DNA of 64,000 bases, from contig JABHEG010000304.1 in NCBI GenBank assembly GCA_018676675.1, positions 1-64,000 of the forward strand. Direction: 5' to 3'. Source of the stretch: Lentisphaerota bacterium. Lineage in GTDB: Bacteria > Verrucomicrobiota > Lentisphaeria > Oligosphaerales > JABHEG01. Within the stretch, counting starts at the first letter, position 1, and every line of letters begins with the position of its first letter. Positions 45,566 through 55,247 of this stretch are shown piece after piece. The position numbers and the translations under genes are program-made. The notes beneath the pieces were generated by a model that did no database searches, was not told the DNA's origin, and saw only the letters and a program-made list of their open reading frames with translations.

Positions 45566-46603
45566 CTATGGAGTGGCAGCCTTTTTCTGGGGAGACGTCC
45601 CGGGAGACGAGGGGCTCGGGGCGGGAACAGGCTTCTTTCGTGGGGCAGAGACAGCCTCTTTTCGGGTGACAAGGACGACCTCTGCCACCGAGGGCTGCAT
45701 GTCTTCCGCCACCACTCCGGCTGCCCCGCTGACCCAGACCTGGACCGGACGTCGGTAGGTGCCTGGACTGGTGATTGCGGTCACGTCGATAAACGGGTGA
45801 ACTGACTGCTGGTCTATGGCTTCCAGGGCAAGCTTGGGGCCGTGCAGTGTCACTGAAACGTGTGGAGGAAGGTCCTTTACACAGAGATCGCAGTTGGGGG
45901 CGGTCAATACACTCATTGGCAGATCGCGAAAAGCCTGCTCGCTGCTGTGTTTCTCTATTTCCACTGCCACGTGGACTTCGGTGTTGGTCAGTACTTTGGG
46001 CAATGGCAGGAGCTTCACATCCATCTCGAAATCTTGAGTGATGGTGTTGTCCAGTTTGACCGGCTCGGTAACGAGTTCATGGACATCCTTGAGGATTCTG
46101 CTGGGCCCGAGAACATCGACTCTGGAGGGTAGCACCGAGTGCGTGTTCCGGTACCCTTCCCGCAGGCGTCCGTCAAACCGAACCCGGATGGGCACATTGC
46201 GTTTGGCGATGATGCGGTCGTACTGGATCTGCTGCCGGGCAGGGGCGACATCCACGACATGAGTGCCGAACGGGGCGTAGACATCGTCCGGGGTAATCCG
46301 CAACTGACAGAAAAACATGCCCGCGGCCAGGTTGGAGGGGACGGTGACATTCACTTCGACATCCGTCGTCTTCACTCGCTGGAGCCGCTTCTCAACGCCT
46401 CGCAGGGTGACATCGACGGTCAGTACGGTATCCTCGAGCACAAGGGCACTGGGGTCATAGTGGAGTTTGACCGGGATGTTGTACAGGGTGGTGAAGTTCC
46501 TGAGCTGTGTGCGTACCGCAAACCATATAAGCACGGCAAAGAAGGCGGCCACGAGCTTTCGCGCCAGGTCAACTCGGAATAGTCGATGGAACCAACGTTT
46601 CAT
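45566..46603 (-). CDS. cdaR: YbbR-domain protein, CdaR-like regulator of the diadenylate cyclase
   Basis: A 345-residue protein with one N-terminal membrane helix (LVAAFFAVLIWFAV) and extracytoplasmic YbbR repeats: TTLYNIPVKLHYDPSALVL, VTLRGVEKRLQRVKTTDVEV, RNVPIRVRFDGRLREGY, then LPPHVSVTLHGPKLALEAI. In other bacteria CdaR binds CdaA and alters c-di-AMP synthesis. The C-terminal tail (PVPAPSPSSPGTSPQKKAATP) is low complexity and likely disordered. The ATG lies three bases after the cdaA stop, a coupling typical of this pair. Confidence 0.9.
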   Translation of the reverse strand: MKRWFHRLFRVDLARKLVAAFFAVLIWFAVRTQLRNFTTLYNIPVKLHYDPSALVLEDTVLTVDVTLRGVEKRLQRVKTTDVEVNVTVPSNLAAGMFFCQLRITPDDVYAPFGTHVVDVAPARQQIQYDRIIAKRNVPIRVRFDGRLREGYRNTHSVLPSRVDVLGPSRILKDVHELVTEPVKLDNTITQDFEMDVKLLPLPKVLTNTEVHVAVEIEKHSSEQAFRDLPMSVLTAPNCDLCVKDLPPHVSVTLHGPKLALEAIDQQSVHPFIDVTAITSPGTYRRPVQVWVSGAAGVVAEDMQPSVAEVVLVTRKEAVSAPRKKPVPAPSPSSPGTSPQKKAATP

Positions 46604-46606
46604 ATC

Positions 46607-47482
46607 TTAAAGTGCAATCGGGCCTTCGCCGACCGTGCTCTGTTCCTGCAGGTCGGAGTTTAGTTCGGTGATTGGTCGCCTGATGAGACCGCGGCTCTTG
46701 TTAAGTCGCCGTTTCACCAGGTAGTTGGTCAGGTGTCGCGCCAGGCGGGCGCGGTTGATCCCTCGTATCAGGCGTCCGCGGTGGGCCAGGCTGACGGCGC
46801 CTGATTCCTCGGAAACAATGATCGCGAGAGCGTCTGTTTCTTCGGTGAGCCCCACAGCGGCACGATGGCGTGTGCCGAGACTACTATTCAGATCCGGGTT
46901 CTGAGCCAGAGGGAAGATGCACCCCGCTGCGATGATTCGACCGTTACGGATGATGACTCCACCGTCGTGGAGCGGCGTGCTGGGGAAAAAGAGCGTGCTC
47001 AACAGTTTTGCTGACACAGGGGCATTGATTGGTGTTCCCGTTTCCGCGTAGGCCCGGGTCCCAATGTTCTGCTCAATGGCCACCAGGGCCCCAATCCGGT
47101 GATCGGCCAGAAAGAAGGTTGCCTCCAGAAGGATGTTGATCACTTCCTTTTCGCGTTTTGGTGCTCCGTAAAGCCGAAGTCGTGTCTGTTGGCTTCCGAG
47201 CTCGGCCAGGGCGCGTCGGATCTCGGGCTGGAACACGATCAAAGCTCCAAGAGCCATGAGTGCCCACATCTTGACCAGGATCCAGTCAAGCACCTCCAGC
47301 CCCAACCCTCGGGAGAGGAGCCCAACGGCCATCATGACAATCGTGATGCCGACCAGAATCGTGACCGCGCGAGTGCCTCGAACAAACAGGAGGAGTGAAT
47401 AAATCAGGAACGTCAGGATGCCGATCTCGCAGCCTATCCGCAAGTACTCGGTGAGTTCCTGGAAGACAGATGGAAAGTTCAT
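46607..47482 (-). CDS. cdaA: Membrane diadenylate cyclase (c-di-AMP synthase)
   Basis: Makes the second messenger c-di-AMP from two ATP. The 291-residue protein has three N-terminal membrane helices (GCEIGILTFLIYSLLLFV, VTILVGITIVMMAVGLL, LVKMWALMALGALIVF) and then the DAC domain: FQPEIRRALAELG, LHDGGVIIRNG (DGG at 173-175 where most enzymes have DGA), and the substrate loop GTRHRAAVG (RHR at 205-207). SEESGAVSLAHRG completes the site. The start has no strong ribosome site but gives the normal family N-terminus. It is followed by cdaR and miaA. c-di-AMP usually governs osmotic and wall homeostasis. Confidence 0.93.
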   Translation of the reverse strand: MNFPSVFQELTEYLRIGCEIGILTFLIYSLLLFVRGTRAVTILVGITIVMMAVGLLSRGLGLEVLDWILVKMWALMALGALIVFQPEIRRALAELGSQQTRLRLYGAPKREKEVINILLEATFFLADHRIGALVAIEQNIGTRAYAETGTPINAPVSAKLLSTLFFPSTPLHDGGVIIRNGRIIAAGCIFPLAQNPDLNSSLGTRHRAAVGLTEETDALAIIVSEESGAVSLAHRGRLIRGINRARLARHLTNYLVKRRLNKSRGLIRRPITELNSDLQEQSTVGEGPIAL

Positions 47483-47697
47483 GACAGCACCAATGCAAAG
47501 GGCAGTGAGTCGGTACGCGAGCCGACCACCGGCAATACTGCGCGGGACAGATGCACTATACTCGTTGGCACGTTGCTCTGCCAGATTCCGGACGGGGGCA
47601 GAGAGGGGTGACGGGGCGGGGCGGGAACGCTCCGTCGACGGTCACACTCGGCCCCCTTGACCGACCCGCTACTCACCAATCTGATTGCCGGCCGATT

Positions 47698-48771
47698 TCA
47701 ACGTCGGCAAGATGCCGCCTGGTCGAACATGGCCACGATGTTCTCGGGAGGCGTTCCCGCCTGGATGGCGTGTGACGGCCCCAGGATGTAGCCTCCGCCG
47801 GCGCCCAGGACCTGGATCCGTTCGACTACTTCCTGCCGGACGTCTTCTACGGAGCCGAAGGGCAACGTGTGCTGAACACTGATCCCTCCCTCAAAGCCGA
47901 TCATGTCGCCGAAGCCGGCTTTGAGGCTGACGGGGTCCATCCCCGCAGCGTCGAACTGAAGGGCCTGGAGAAGATCGATCCCCATGTCAACCAAGCCGGG
48001 AACGGCGTCCATCACTGCCCCGTCAGAGTGGTAAATCACCCGAGCCCCGTGGCTGTGGATGCAGCGGTTGAGTCGGACGTGATAGGGCTTGATGTGCTCT
48101 TCCCACATGTCCAGTGACATGAGGAGTCCTCCCTGGCCGCCAATGTCGTCGGCGGTAAAGACAAGGTCGATTTCCCCCTGAGCTGCGCCCAGAACCCGGT
48201 CGAAAAATGCCTCATAAAAGGCACAGACGCGTTCCATGATCGCGTGGGTAAATTCGGGGTCCAGGACGAGATCCATGAAGGTCTGTTCGAAGCCTCGCAT
48301 GTACCATGTCGTCTCGAAGATGTTGCCGTTAGCCGCCATGAGACAGTGATCGCCGGCCGCCCGGAGTTGTGCGATCTGGGCCGGGAGTCCATCGTAGTCG
48401 TACCAGTCGGGTGAAGGCCAGCTGTGTTGGTCCAGATCCCCGATGTCTTCGGCCTCGGCCAGGGGGTAACGGGCGATCTCATTGTAATGGCCTGTTCCAT
48501 ACGAGACCGGCTCTCGGACGACTCCCCAGATGCACGTCCTGGGTGCAAGAGGCGGACCGGTGAATTGGGGTTGAACAGCACGGACATCAACGAGAGGCTC
48601 AAGGAAGGCATCCACGCTCGTGTTGTGGTGGGCCGCCAGATACGTGGTCAGATCCTGCCGAGCGGGGGCATTGATTCCCGAACACACCATCGCGATCGGG
48701 ACACGGTCGGTGTCTTGTCCCGAGAGGGCCAACGCAACGCGCTCCCGGTGCGAAAGGACGGCTGACGACAT
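47698..48771 (-). CDS. Uroporphyrinogen-decarboxylase-family protein, methyltransferase type
   Basis: A 357-residue protein of the UroD/MtaA/CmuA superfamily. It has the N-terminal SHRERVALALSGQDTDRVPI, DLVFTADDIGGQGGLLMS, IYHSDGAVMDAVPGLVDMGIDLL (metal-site-like His/Asp region) and GGGYILGPSHAIQAGTPPENI. These are features of corrinoid-linked methyltransferases, not the haem-pathway enzyme, which has a different N-terminus. AAGGAAC lies before the ATG. The homocysteine S-methyltransferase-like gene lies 53 bases upstream on the same strand, so a methyl-transfer pathway is plausible. No corrinoid-binding protein gene is seen. Confidence 0.83.
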   Translation of the reverse strand: MSSAVLSHRERVALALSGQDTDRVPIAMVCSGINAPARQDLTTYLAAHHNTSVDAFLEPLVDVRAVQPQFTGPPLAPRTCIWGVVREPVSYGTGHYNEIARYPLAEAEDIGDLDQHSWPSPDWYDYDGLPAQIAQLRAAGDHCLMAANGNIFETTWYMRGFEQTFMDLVLDPEFTHAIMERVCAFYEAFFDRVLGAAQGEIDLVFTADDIGGQGGLLMSLDMWEEHIKPYHVRLNRCIHSHGARVIYHSDGAVMDAVPGLVDMGIDLLQALQFDAAGMDPVSLKAGFGDMIGFEGGISVQHTLPFGSVEDVRQEVVERIQVLGAGGGYILGPSHAIQAGTPPENIVAMFDQAASCRR

Positions 48772-48824
48772 GTGAACTGTTCCTTGTGAAACACGCCCTG
48801 TGGGAACAGCAAGGCGGTCTCGGG

Positions 48825-49715
48825 TTACATGGTCGTAATGGCTGCTTTCATCGCCGCAATGTGTTCAGGGCCCGTTCCACAGCAGCCCCCGATGACAGTG
48901 GCGCCTGCCCGCACCAGCTCGATCGCCTTCCCGGCCATCTGCTCCGGGGTCTCTTTGAACACTGTCTCGCCGTTCTCCAGCTCCGGCATCCCGGCATTCG
49001 GCATGGCGATAATCGGGTGTTCCGGCGCGGCGGTTCGCATCTCCCGGACGACATTGATCATCTGGTCGGCCCCGGTGCCGCAGTTCGTCCCGATGATGTG
49101 GGCGCCGGCGTCGACCAGTTCTGTGGCCGCCTGAGCGGGCGTCACGCCCATGATTGTGGCGTACCCACCGTGCATCTGCGGGTCGAATGTCATCGTCGCG
49201 AAGACGGTCAGTTCTGTGTTCTCCCGGGCGGCTCGAACGGCGACTGTGGCTTCCTCAAGAGCAGACATGGATTCCACGATAACCGCGTCAGCCCCGCCTT
49301 CTTCAAAGGCCGAGACCTGTTCCGCAAAAGCCCGGTAGAACGCTTCTTCAGGCTCCAACCCCAGCGGGGCCATGAACTCACCGGTCGGGCCCGCGCTCCC
49401 AAGGACGTACTGGTCGGTCCCCGCGACTTCCCGGGCGATGGCGGCGGCCGCTCGATTCAGCTCGGCTGCCCGGACAGACAAGTCATAGTGCCCCAGTTTG
49501 TATCGCGTTCCGCCGAAGGAGTTGCATTCCACAATGTCGCTGCCGGCCTCGCGGTATGCCCGGTGTATGTCCTGCACGTCCGCCGCGCGGTCCACGGACC
49601 ACAGCTCCGGGCAGGTCCCAGGTTCGAGGCCTTTGGCTTGCAGGAAGGTCCCCATGGCGCCATCGCACAGGAGAATCTCGCCGGCATCCAGTCGTTCGAG
49701 AATGGTCTTCGTCAC
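48825..49715 (-). CDS. Homocysteine S-methyltransferase family protein
   Basis: A 296-residue zinc-dependent barrel enzyme. It has LLCDGAMGTFLQAKGLEPGT (N-terminal block), VECNSFGGTRYKLG, GSAGPTGEFMAPLG, and the zinc ligands in HIIGTNCGTG and VIGGCCGTGPEHI. Relatives methylate homocysteine using betaine, S-methylmethionine or methyl-corrinoid. The GTG start at 49715 follows GAGGAAGCG; the longer frame upstream has no site. It is followed by the UroD-like gene. This pairing, without a corrinoid or folate-binding domain, is common in environmental anaerobes, but the methyl donor is unknown. Confidence 0.87.
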   Translation of the reverse strand: MTKTILERLDAGEILLCDGAMGTFLQAKGLEPGTCPELWSVDRAADVQDIHRAYREAGSDIVECNSFGGTRYKLGHYDLSVRAAELNRAAAAIAREVAGTDQYVLGSAGPTGEFMAPLGLEPEEAFYRAFAEQVSAFEEGGADAVIVESMSALEEATVAVRAARENTELTVFATMTFDPQMHGGYATIMGVTPAQAATELVDAGAHIIGTNCGTGADQMINVVREMRTAAPEHPIIAMPNAGMPELENGETVFKETPEQMAGKAIELVRAGATVIGGCCGTGPEHIAAMKAAITTM

Positions 49716-50071
49716 TGTTCGCTTCCTCTCGTTGGTCCTCAGAAGCTTACTCGTCAATGCTGAAGGACGCAAGGACTCAAGGTATTAGGATATGCGCATA
49801 GAGGAATATATGTGATTGGGCACCCCGTTCCAAGCGTCTTGTCGGCTTCTTTTCGGGAGAGCCCTGCGATGCACGGCAAAACGATGTGGATGACTACCCC
49901 CGCCGCGTTGTCGTCCTACATTGTAGAGGAGTTGCGACTGGCCTCAAGCAGATGGAGGGCAGCGGAAGGGGGGGTAAGGCCGCAATACGGTGCGGACGAA
50001 GTGGATATGGAGAGAAACGAAGCGTCTTACGAATGATCCAGGCGAGTGTCAGTCTGGTGAGGAGAGGCACG
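49716..50071. promoter_or_regulatory. Divergent region with TATGCGCATA palindrome
   Basis: This 356-base region separates the leftward methyltransferase pair from the rightward large secreted protein. It has the perfect 10-bp palindrome TATGCGCATA at 49791-49800 in an AT-rich local stretch (GGTATTAGGATATGCGCATAG), the kind of site a dimeric regulator could bind. The downstream gene could be read back to 49886, but that part lacks a signal peptide. Confidence 0.35.
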
Positions 50072-52693
50072 ATGTCAAACGTGATGTTCGTCAGATTGGT
50101 CCTTGTTGCCGTGGTCATCTGCGCCACATATCGTGGGCAGGCTCAGGAACAAACCCCTCCGGCGAGCGGACCTTTCCTTTTCTCCGAGGGGTTTGAGAGC
50201 GGCGCTGATCCCGTGCGTTTCTGGTTGAGTTACGGCAAGGCGTACACCGTGAATTTCAGAGGGGTCACTGAGGAGAAAGCCCACTCGGGCAAGCGGTCCT
50301 TCAAGCTGGATGTGACATTCAATGAGCCCTCTCGCTTTCTCTGGGAGATCCCTATGCCAAAGCAGGTTCCTGTCGGGGGCAAGCTGGCCTTCTCCGGAAG
50401 GATGCTCCTGGGGAAGGAAACGACGGCGAAGGCAACCCTTGGGGTGAGCTTCTGTTTCCCCCCAACGCAGCACAAGTCGTGCACGGCTCCCTATGATTTT
50501 TACACCACTACGGACGGCAAATGGGTCCGGCTTGGTGAAGATTTTGTTGACCGCGGCAGGCAGATTGCCGGGTCAGTCATGGGGAATTACACGTCGGGAG
50601 TCGGGCGCGAGAATGTGGGCGTTTGGCTTGAACGTATCATGCTCGACTTTCGCGGGGAGGCCGGGCAACGTGTTGTCATCTACGTCGATGATCTTGAGAT
50701 ACGAGGGACCACTCCCTTGGAAGCAACGCACAGGGCTGACATGGCCCGACGCTGGGCCCCCGTCGAACGTGCCGTAACCCGGGACTTGCAGGCCTGGACC
50801 GGGCGACTTGATGAGATTGATGGGGAAATCACTGCCCTTGGGGGCCTCTCCGGGCGTGCTCAGGACCTGAAGGGGGATGTGGCGTCGATTTCAGGGCAGG
50901 TGCGAGAGATTCTTGGGGAGATCAAGGGACGAGGGTATCTGGCCAGTTCCGAACGTTCGCAGGTGGTCGGTGCTCTGGCGAAGCTTGGGCGCGCCGTACC
51001 GAATTTGGAGGCCATATCACAGGGGATGGCGGATGGCGTGCGCGCCCTGGTATATACCGTGCCTGCCATCTCTCCGGTCAGGGTCCTGCCGTCGGACCGC
51101 TTGCTGTGTGGGGAGATTTCCGGAAAGCTCGTGCTTACGGCGGCACGAGGAGAGTATGAACCGGCCAGTTTTGTTGTTGCCGCGAGCGTGGATCTGCGGT
51201 CACTGCGCGTCGAAGCCGGTGTGTTGAGTGGACCACGCGGGAGCACGATTCCTGCGTCTGCGGTGGATATCAAAGCGGTGAAGTGCTGGTTTCAGGGCGG
51301 CACGGCCTGGGCAAGCATCCGACAGGACAAGAGAAAACGCATCCTCACACCGGAGCTGCTGCTCAACGATGATTCGCTGATCAGAGTTGAGCACAAGACC
51401 AAGGACAATCACATCAAGCTTAGTTTCCCAAACGGCTCCAAGTATGCCTGGATCAGTGATCCGGCTGATGTCCGCAAGGGGAAGTCGCTTTCGGCCGAAG
51501 CATTCCCGATCAGGGACGCCTCCGTCCTGCAACCTGTGCATGTTGAGGCGGGGACGAACAAGCAGTTTTGGCTTACGGTAAAGGTCCCGCCTGCGACTCG
51601 ACCGGGGTTATACAACGGCGCGATTCGTCTGACCACTGCAGGTACGTCTGTGGCGGTGCTCTCACTGGCGGTAACCGTGCTCCCTTTCGAGCTGCTTCCG
51701 CCGTATTACACGTCCAGTATGGACTACCATGGGCGCCTCGTTACGGGCTCCAAAGGGACGATCGGGTCATGGGGGAAGAACCGTGAACAGTTCACAAATG
51801 AACTGAAGAACATGGTGGCTCATGGCCTGCACAACTGCCAGCACTACGGCATCAGGAAGGAGATTCTGGGGGAGGTGCTGCGCATTCGTGAAGCGGTCGG
51901 CATGGACAACCGGACGCTGTACCTGAAGGGCACTATCCCAATCGGCAACCCGACTTCGCCCGAGGCCCTCGAGAAGATCAGGCATGATGTTCGCGACATT
52001 ATTGCCTTTACCAGACCGTATGGTACCGAAGTGGTCTACTTTTACGGTCTGGACGAGCGTCGTGGTGAGGAACTCGCATCACAGCGACCAGCCTGGACCG
52101 CGGTACGTGAAGCCGGAGGAAAAATCTTCGTGGCGGGCTACGCCGAGAATGTGGACGTGATGGGTGACATTCAGGACATGCATGTCCGGGCGGGACCACC
52201 TTCGCGTGAGGAAGTCGCAAAGTGGCATGCCCTGGGACACAGGATCTTCAGCTACGCCAACCCGCAGACGGGGGTCGAGAACCCTGTCATTTACCGCCGG
52301 AACTTCGGCTTACTGCTCTGGAAGTATGACTACGATGGCGCGGCTACCAATGCCTACCAACACACGTTCGGGGCTACCTGGAACGATTTCGACCACGTCA
52401 CGTACCGGGCTCACACGATCGCTTACCCAACGGCGAATGGTGTGGTGGATACCATCGCCTGGGAAGGCTACCGGGAGGGGGTCGATGACGTCCGGTATGT
52501 CACAACCTTGGAGAAGGCTGTCGAACGGATGGGAACATCCGGTGGCAACCAGCCTATTCAAGCGGTCAAGGCGGCCCGGGAGTACCTGGCCCAGCTCAAG
52601 ACCAGCGTAGACATTGAGACCGGTGACCTGGACACCATCCGGCGGGAGATTGTGGGGCACATCCTGAAGTTGATTCCGCCGTCCCAGGAGTGA
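50072..52693 (+). CDS. Large secreted glycosidase-like protein (GH123/DUF4091-like)
   Basis: An 873-residue protein. ATG at 50072 follows GAGGAGAGGCAC and opens a signal peptide (MSNVMFVRLVLVAVVICATYRGQA). Residues 35-210 are a CBM-like jelly-roll (GPFLFSEGFESGADPVRFW, QRVVIYVDDLEI). Residues 215-300 are helical. A beta-sandwich (RLLCGEISGKLVLTAARGEYE) leads into a C-terminal barrel-like part (HGLHNCQHYGIRKEI, YFYGLDERRGEELASQRP, ATWNDFDHVTYRAHTIAYP, DTIAWEGYREGVDDVRYVTT), which fits the GH123/DUF4091 pattern. DE in YGLDERRG is a candidate acidic pair. Substrate is unknown; GH123 enzymes act on N-acetylgalactosaminides. The DUF4838 gene follows 64 bases later. Confidence 0.75.
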   Translation: MSNVMFVRLVLVAVVICATYRGQAQEQTPPASGPFLFSEGFESGADPVRFWLSYGKAYTVNFRGVTEEKAHSGKRSFKLDVTFNEPSRFLWEIPMPKQVPVGGKLAFSGRMLLGKETTAKATLGVSFCFPPTQHKSCTAPYDFYTTTDGKWVRLGEDFVDRGRQIAGSVMGNYTSGVGRENVGVWLERIMLDFRGEAGQRVVIYVDDLEIRGTTPLEATHRADMARRWAPVERAVTRDLQAWTGRLDEIDGEITALGGLSGRAQDLKGDVASISGQVREILGEIKGRGYLASSERSQVVGALAKLGRAVPNLEAISQGMADGVRALVYTVPAISPVRVLPSDRLLCGEISGKLVLTAARGEYEPASFVVAASVDLRSLRVEAGVLSGPRGSTIPASAVDIKAVKCWFQGGTAWASIRQDKRKRILTPELLLNDDSLIRVEHKTKDNHIKLSFPNGSKYAWISDPADVRKGKSLSAEAFPIRDASVLQPVHVEAGTNKQFWLTVKVPPATRPGLYNGAIRLTTAGTSVAVLSLAVTVLPFELLPPYYTSSMDYHGRLVTGSKGTIGSWGKNREQFTNELKNMVAHGLHNCQHYGIRKEILGEVLRIREAVGMDNRTLYLKGTIPIGNPTSPEALEKIRHDVRDIIAFTRPYGTEVVYFYGLDERRGEELASQRPAWTAVREAGGKIFVAGYAENVDVMGDIQDMHVRAGPPSREEVAKWHALGHRIFSYANPQTGVENPVIYRRNFGLLLWKYDYDGAATNAYQHTFGATWNDFDHVTYRAHTIAYPTANGVVDTIAWEGYREGVDDVRYVTTLEKAVERMGTSGGNQPIQAVKAAREYLAQLKTSVDIETGDLDTIRREIVGHILKLIPPSQE

Positions 52694-52757
52694 GCATTTG
52701 AGCGTCTCCGTAAGCCTGTGAGAGTGAGGTCTAAGACCGCCTCGGGAGGATTTGGCT

Positions 52758-55247
52758 ATGCTGAAACACGTGATTTCCTGGACCTCCACGCTTCTTGTCG
52801 CCTGCCAGTGTGCAGCAGCTGTCGATCTGGTTCGCAACGGGAAAGGCGGTGCTCAGATCGTCGTCCCCGCCGGGGCTGCCGCAGAGGTCGCGTTGGCGGC
52901 TGAGGAACTGGTTCTGTACGTGCGGAAGATGTCAGGGGCCACGCTGCCGGTCGTTTCGGGACCCACTTCAGGGCTTGCGGTTGTCCATCTCGGTGCGCCT
53001 GACGACGGCTGGGCTGACGGAGCAGAGCTGGATGCCCTGATATTCGACGGCTTTGTGGTCGAGGCGACGGATGCTCGTTTGGTTTTGGCCGGGAACGTAC
53101 CTGCGGGGACGCTGAACGCTGTCTATTGGTTGCTGGAAGAGTTGGGGGTGCGCTGGTTCATCCCGACAGAGCTGGGCGAAGGCGTTCCCAAGATGTCGAC
53201 GGTGTCGGTTCCTTCCACGACGAGGCGGGTTGAGCCGTGCTTTCCGTGCCGCCGCAATCACGGCATCAACCGGTCGATTCGTGGAGCTGGGGCGATCTGG
53301 CGCCGACGCATTCGCATCACGGACCACGCCGTGACTGTCCCCTTCAACCGTTACTCACACAACCTGGCGAATATTGTGCGCGTGGCTGAGCACGCGGAAA
53401 CGCATCCTGAGTACTTTCCGCTGATCCGGGGCAAACGACACATTCCGGAACGCAGCTACAGCTGGCAGCCTTGTACGACGAACCCGGATGTGGTGGAACT
53501 CGCCATTGCGGCGGCTCACCGGTGGTGGAAGAAGCATCCGGACGCGAACTACTTCTCCGTGGGGATGAACGACGGGCGCGGATGGTGCGAGTGTGCCGAA
53601 TGCACAGCGCTGGACATCCCTGGCTACACCTTTCGCAGGCGTCCCGTGAAGTCGGAGCGTTATTTCGCGTTCGTGAAGCAGGTCGCCGAAGCTGTCCGGG
53701 AGTCACACCCTGAGAAGTACATTTCGTGCATCGCCTATTCCTCCGTGGAGCCCGTCCCGCGGAACATGACACTGCCGGACAACGTGTTCGCCGTGATCAC
53801 TCAGGACGTCGGGGCGTGGCATGATCCCGAGTACAGAACTGAGGACCAGAGGCTTGCACAAGCCTGGACCGAGGCTGCGGGGGCATTCGGAGTCTACAAC
53901 TATACCAGCGAGATGTGGTTGCTCCCGCGTGTTTATCCGCACATGATGGCGGAATCCCTGCGCTTCTACGATAGGCTGGGAGCTGTGGCGATCACCAACG
54001 AGGCCTGGCCGACTTGGTGGTACGCGGGACCGATGATGTACCTGCGCGCGAAGCTGATGTGGGACCCGAGACAGGATCCTGATGCCGTCCTGGATGATTT
54101 CTACGGTGGATTCTTCGGGCCGGCACGCGGCCCCATGAAGCGTCTGTATGACCGCTTCGAGGCGTGCACGATGAAGGAGCGCAAGGGCAAATGGTTCTAT
54201 GGCATCAGCTCAGTGCCGGACCAGATCGCGCTATGGACTCCGGCGGACCTCGATGCCTGCGTGGCTGATCTCGCGGCCGCCGGGAGACTGGCGACTCAGG
54301 CCCCATACCAAGCCCGGGTCGACTTCGTGGCCCGCGGTTTCGCTCTGACCGATGCTATCCTGCGGGAGTATTGGCAGGGAGAGCGAGTGCGGGAAGCGGT
54401 GGTCAAGCAACGAGGAAAAGCGGACGTGCTGGTTGACGAGATTGAGACGTTTTTCCAGCTCACGGTTCGCCGTGAGGAGATCATGGCCAAGGTGATGCAG
54501 GATGAGCTGCTTTCGGGTATCTATGAGCGACTGGTCAATGAACGTGCCGGACGCCTTGGATCGTGGCAGGGGGATCTCGAATCGGCCCTCGGAGCGGGAG
54601 TGGGAGCACTGCTGGCGTTGGGTCACCAGATGTCGGCTGAGCGTCTGGATGAGCTTGCCGCGGCGGGTGGGGACAGAATCGCCAAGCAGCTCCGAGCCGT
54701 GGTCTGGGTCCGCGAGAACCCGACGGCTCCCAACCTGTGCCCGAACCCGGGCTTCGAGGAGACTGCGGGCGAGGCACCCGAGGGCGTCGACTGGATCACT
54801 GCCGGCACCCCGCCCAAATGGTCCACATGGTCCATCGCTGCCGATCCCGGACGTCTTTCCTGGGAGCGTTCCGGTGGCCGTGGTGATAGTCACTGTGCTA
54901 TGATCAGGGGGGCACAGCTGAGCACCTTCATCGCGACGTTCCCGGTCACCCCCGGGGAGTGCTACCACGTTTCCGTCTGGGTGAGGAGTACCGGTTCGGA
55001 AGCCCAGATCCCGAAGTTGGCGGTCAAGTGGCAGAAAGCCGAGGGCGGTTGGGTTTGCCCGGAGGAAAACGTCGACGTCTCCGGCTCTGGTGGGGCAGGG
55101 GATTGGCAGCCCTTGTCCAGTGTTGTCGAGGTGCCGGAAGGTGCAGGTCAGCTTCTCATCATGCCGCGTGTCCGAGACCAGCAGCCAGATGACGTGGTGC
55201 GCTTCGATGACGCCAGCATCGTTCGCCTGCCGGACCTTGGTGAGTAG
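52758..55247 (+). CDS. Large secreted DUF4838 protein with GH67N-like and CBM-like domains
   Basis: An 829-residue protein. ATG at 52758 is eight to nine bases after GGGAGGA and gives a signal peptide (MLKHVISWTSTLLVACQCAAA). Residues 25-150 resemble the alpha-glucuronidase N-terminal domain (AAEELVLYVRKMSGATLPVV, NAVYWLLEELGVRWFIPTELG). Residues 180-500 match DUF4838 (ETHPEYFPLIRGKRH, FSVGMNDGRGWCECAECTALD, ISCIAYSSVEPVPRNMTLPD, TNEAWPTWWYAGPMMYL). Residues 655-829 are a CBM4/9-type jelly-roll (NLCPNPGFEETAGEAPEGVD, VRFDDASIVRLP). It probably acts on an acidic or complex polysaccharide; the activity is not established. Confidence 0.8.
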   Translation: MLKHVISWTSTLLVACQCAAAVDLVRNGKGGAQIVVPAGAAAEVALAAEELVLYVRKMSGATLPVVSGPTSGLAVVHLGAPDDGWADGAELDALIFDGFVVEATDARLVLAGNVPAGTLNAVYWLLEELGVRWFIPTELGEGVPKMSTVSVPSTTRRVEPCFPCRRNHGINRSIRGAGAIWRRRIRITDHAVTVPFNRYSHNLANIVRVAEHAETHPEYFPLIRGKRHIPERSYSWQPCTTNPDVVELAIAAAHRWWKKHPDANYFSVGMNDGRGWCECAECTALDIPGYTFRRRPVKSERYFAFVKQVAEAVRESHPEKYISCIAYSSVEPVPRNMTLPDNVFAVITQDVGAWHDPEYRTEDQRLAQAWTEAAGAFGVYNYTSEMWLLPRVYPHMMAESLRFYDRLGAVAITNEAWPTWWYAGPMMYLRAKLMWDPRQDPDAVLDDFYGGFFGPARGPMKRLYDRFEACTMKERKGKWFYGISSVPDQIALWTPADLDACVADLAAAGRLATQAPYQARVDFVARGFALTDAILREYWQGERVREAVVKQRGKADVLVDEIETFFQLTVRREEIMAKVMQDELLSGIYERLVNERAGRLGSWQGDLESALGAGVGALLALGHQMSAERLDELAAAGGDRIAKQLRAVVWVRENPTAPNLCPNPGFEETAGEAPEGVDWITAGTPPKWSTWSIAADPGRLSWERSGGRGDSHCAMIRGAQLSTFIATFPVTPGECYHVSVWVRSTGSEAQIPKLAVKWQKAEGGWVCPEENVDVSGSGGAGDWQPLSSVVEVPEGAGQLLIMPRVRDQQPDDVVRFDDASIVRLPDLGE

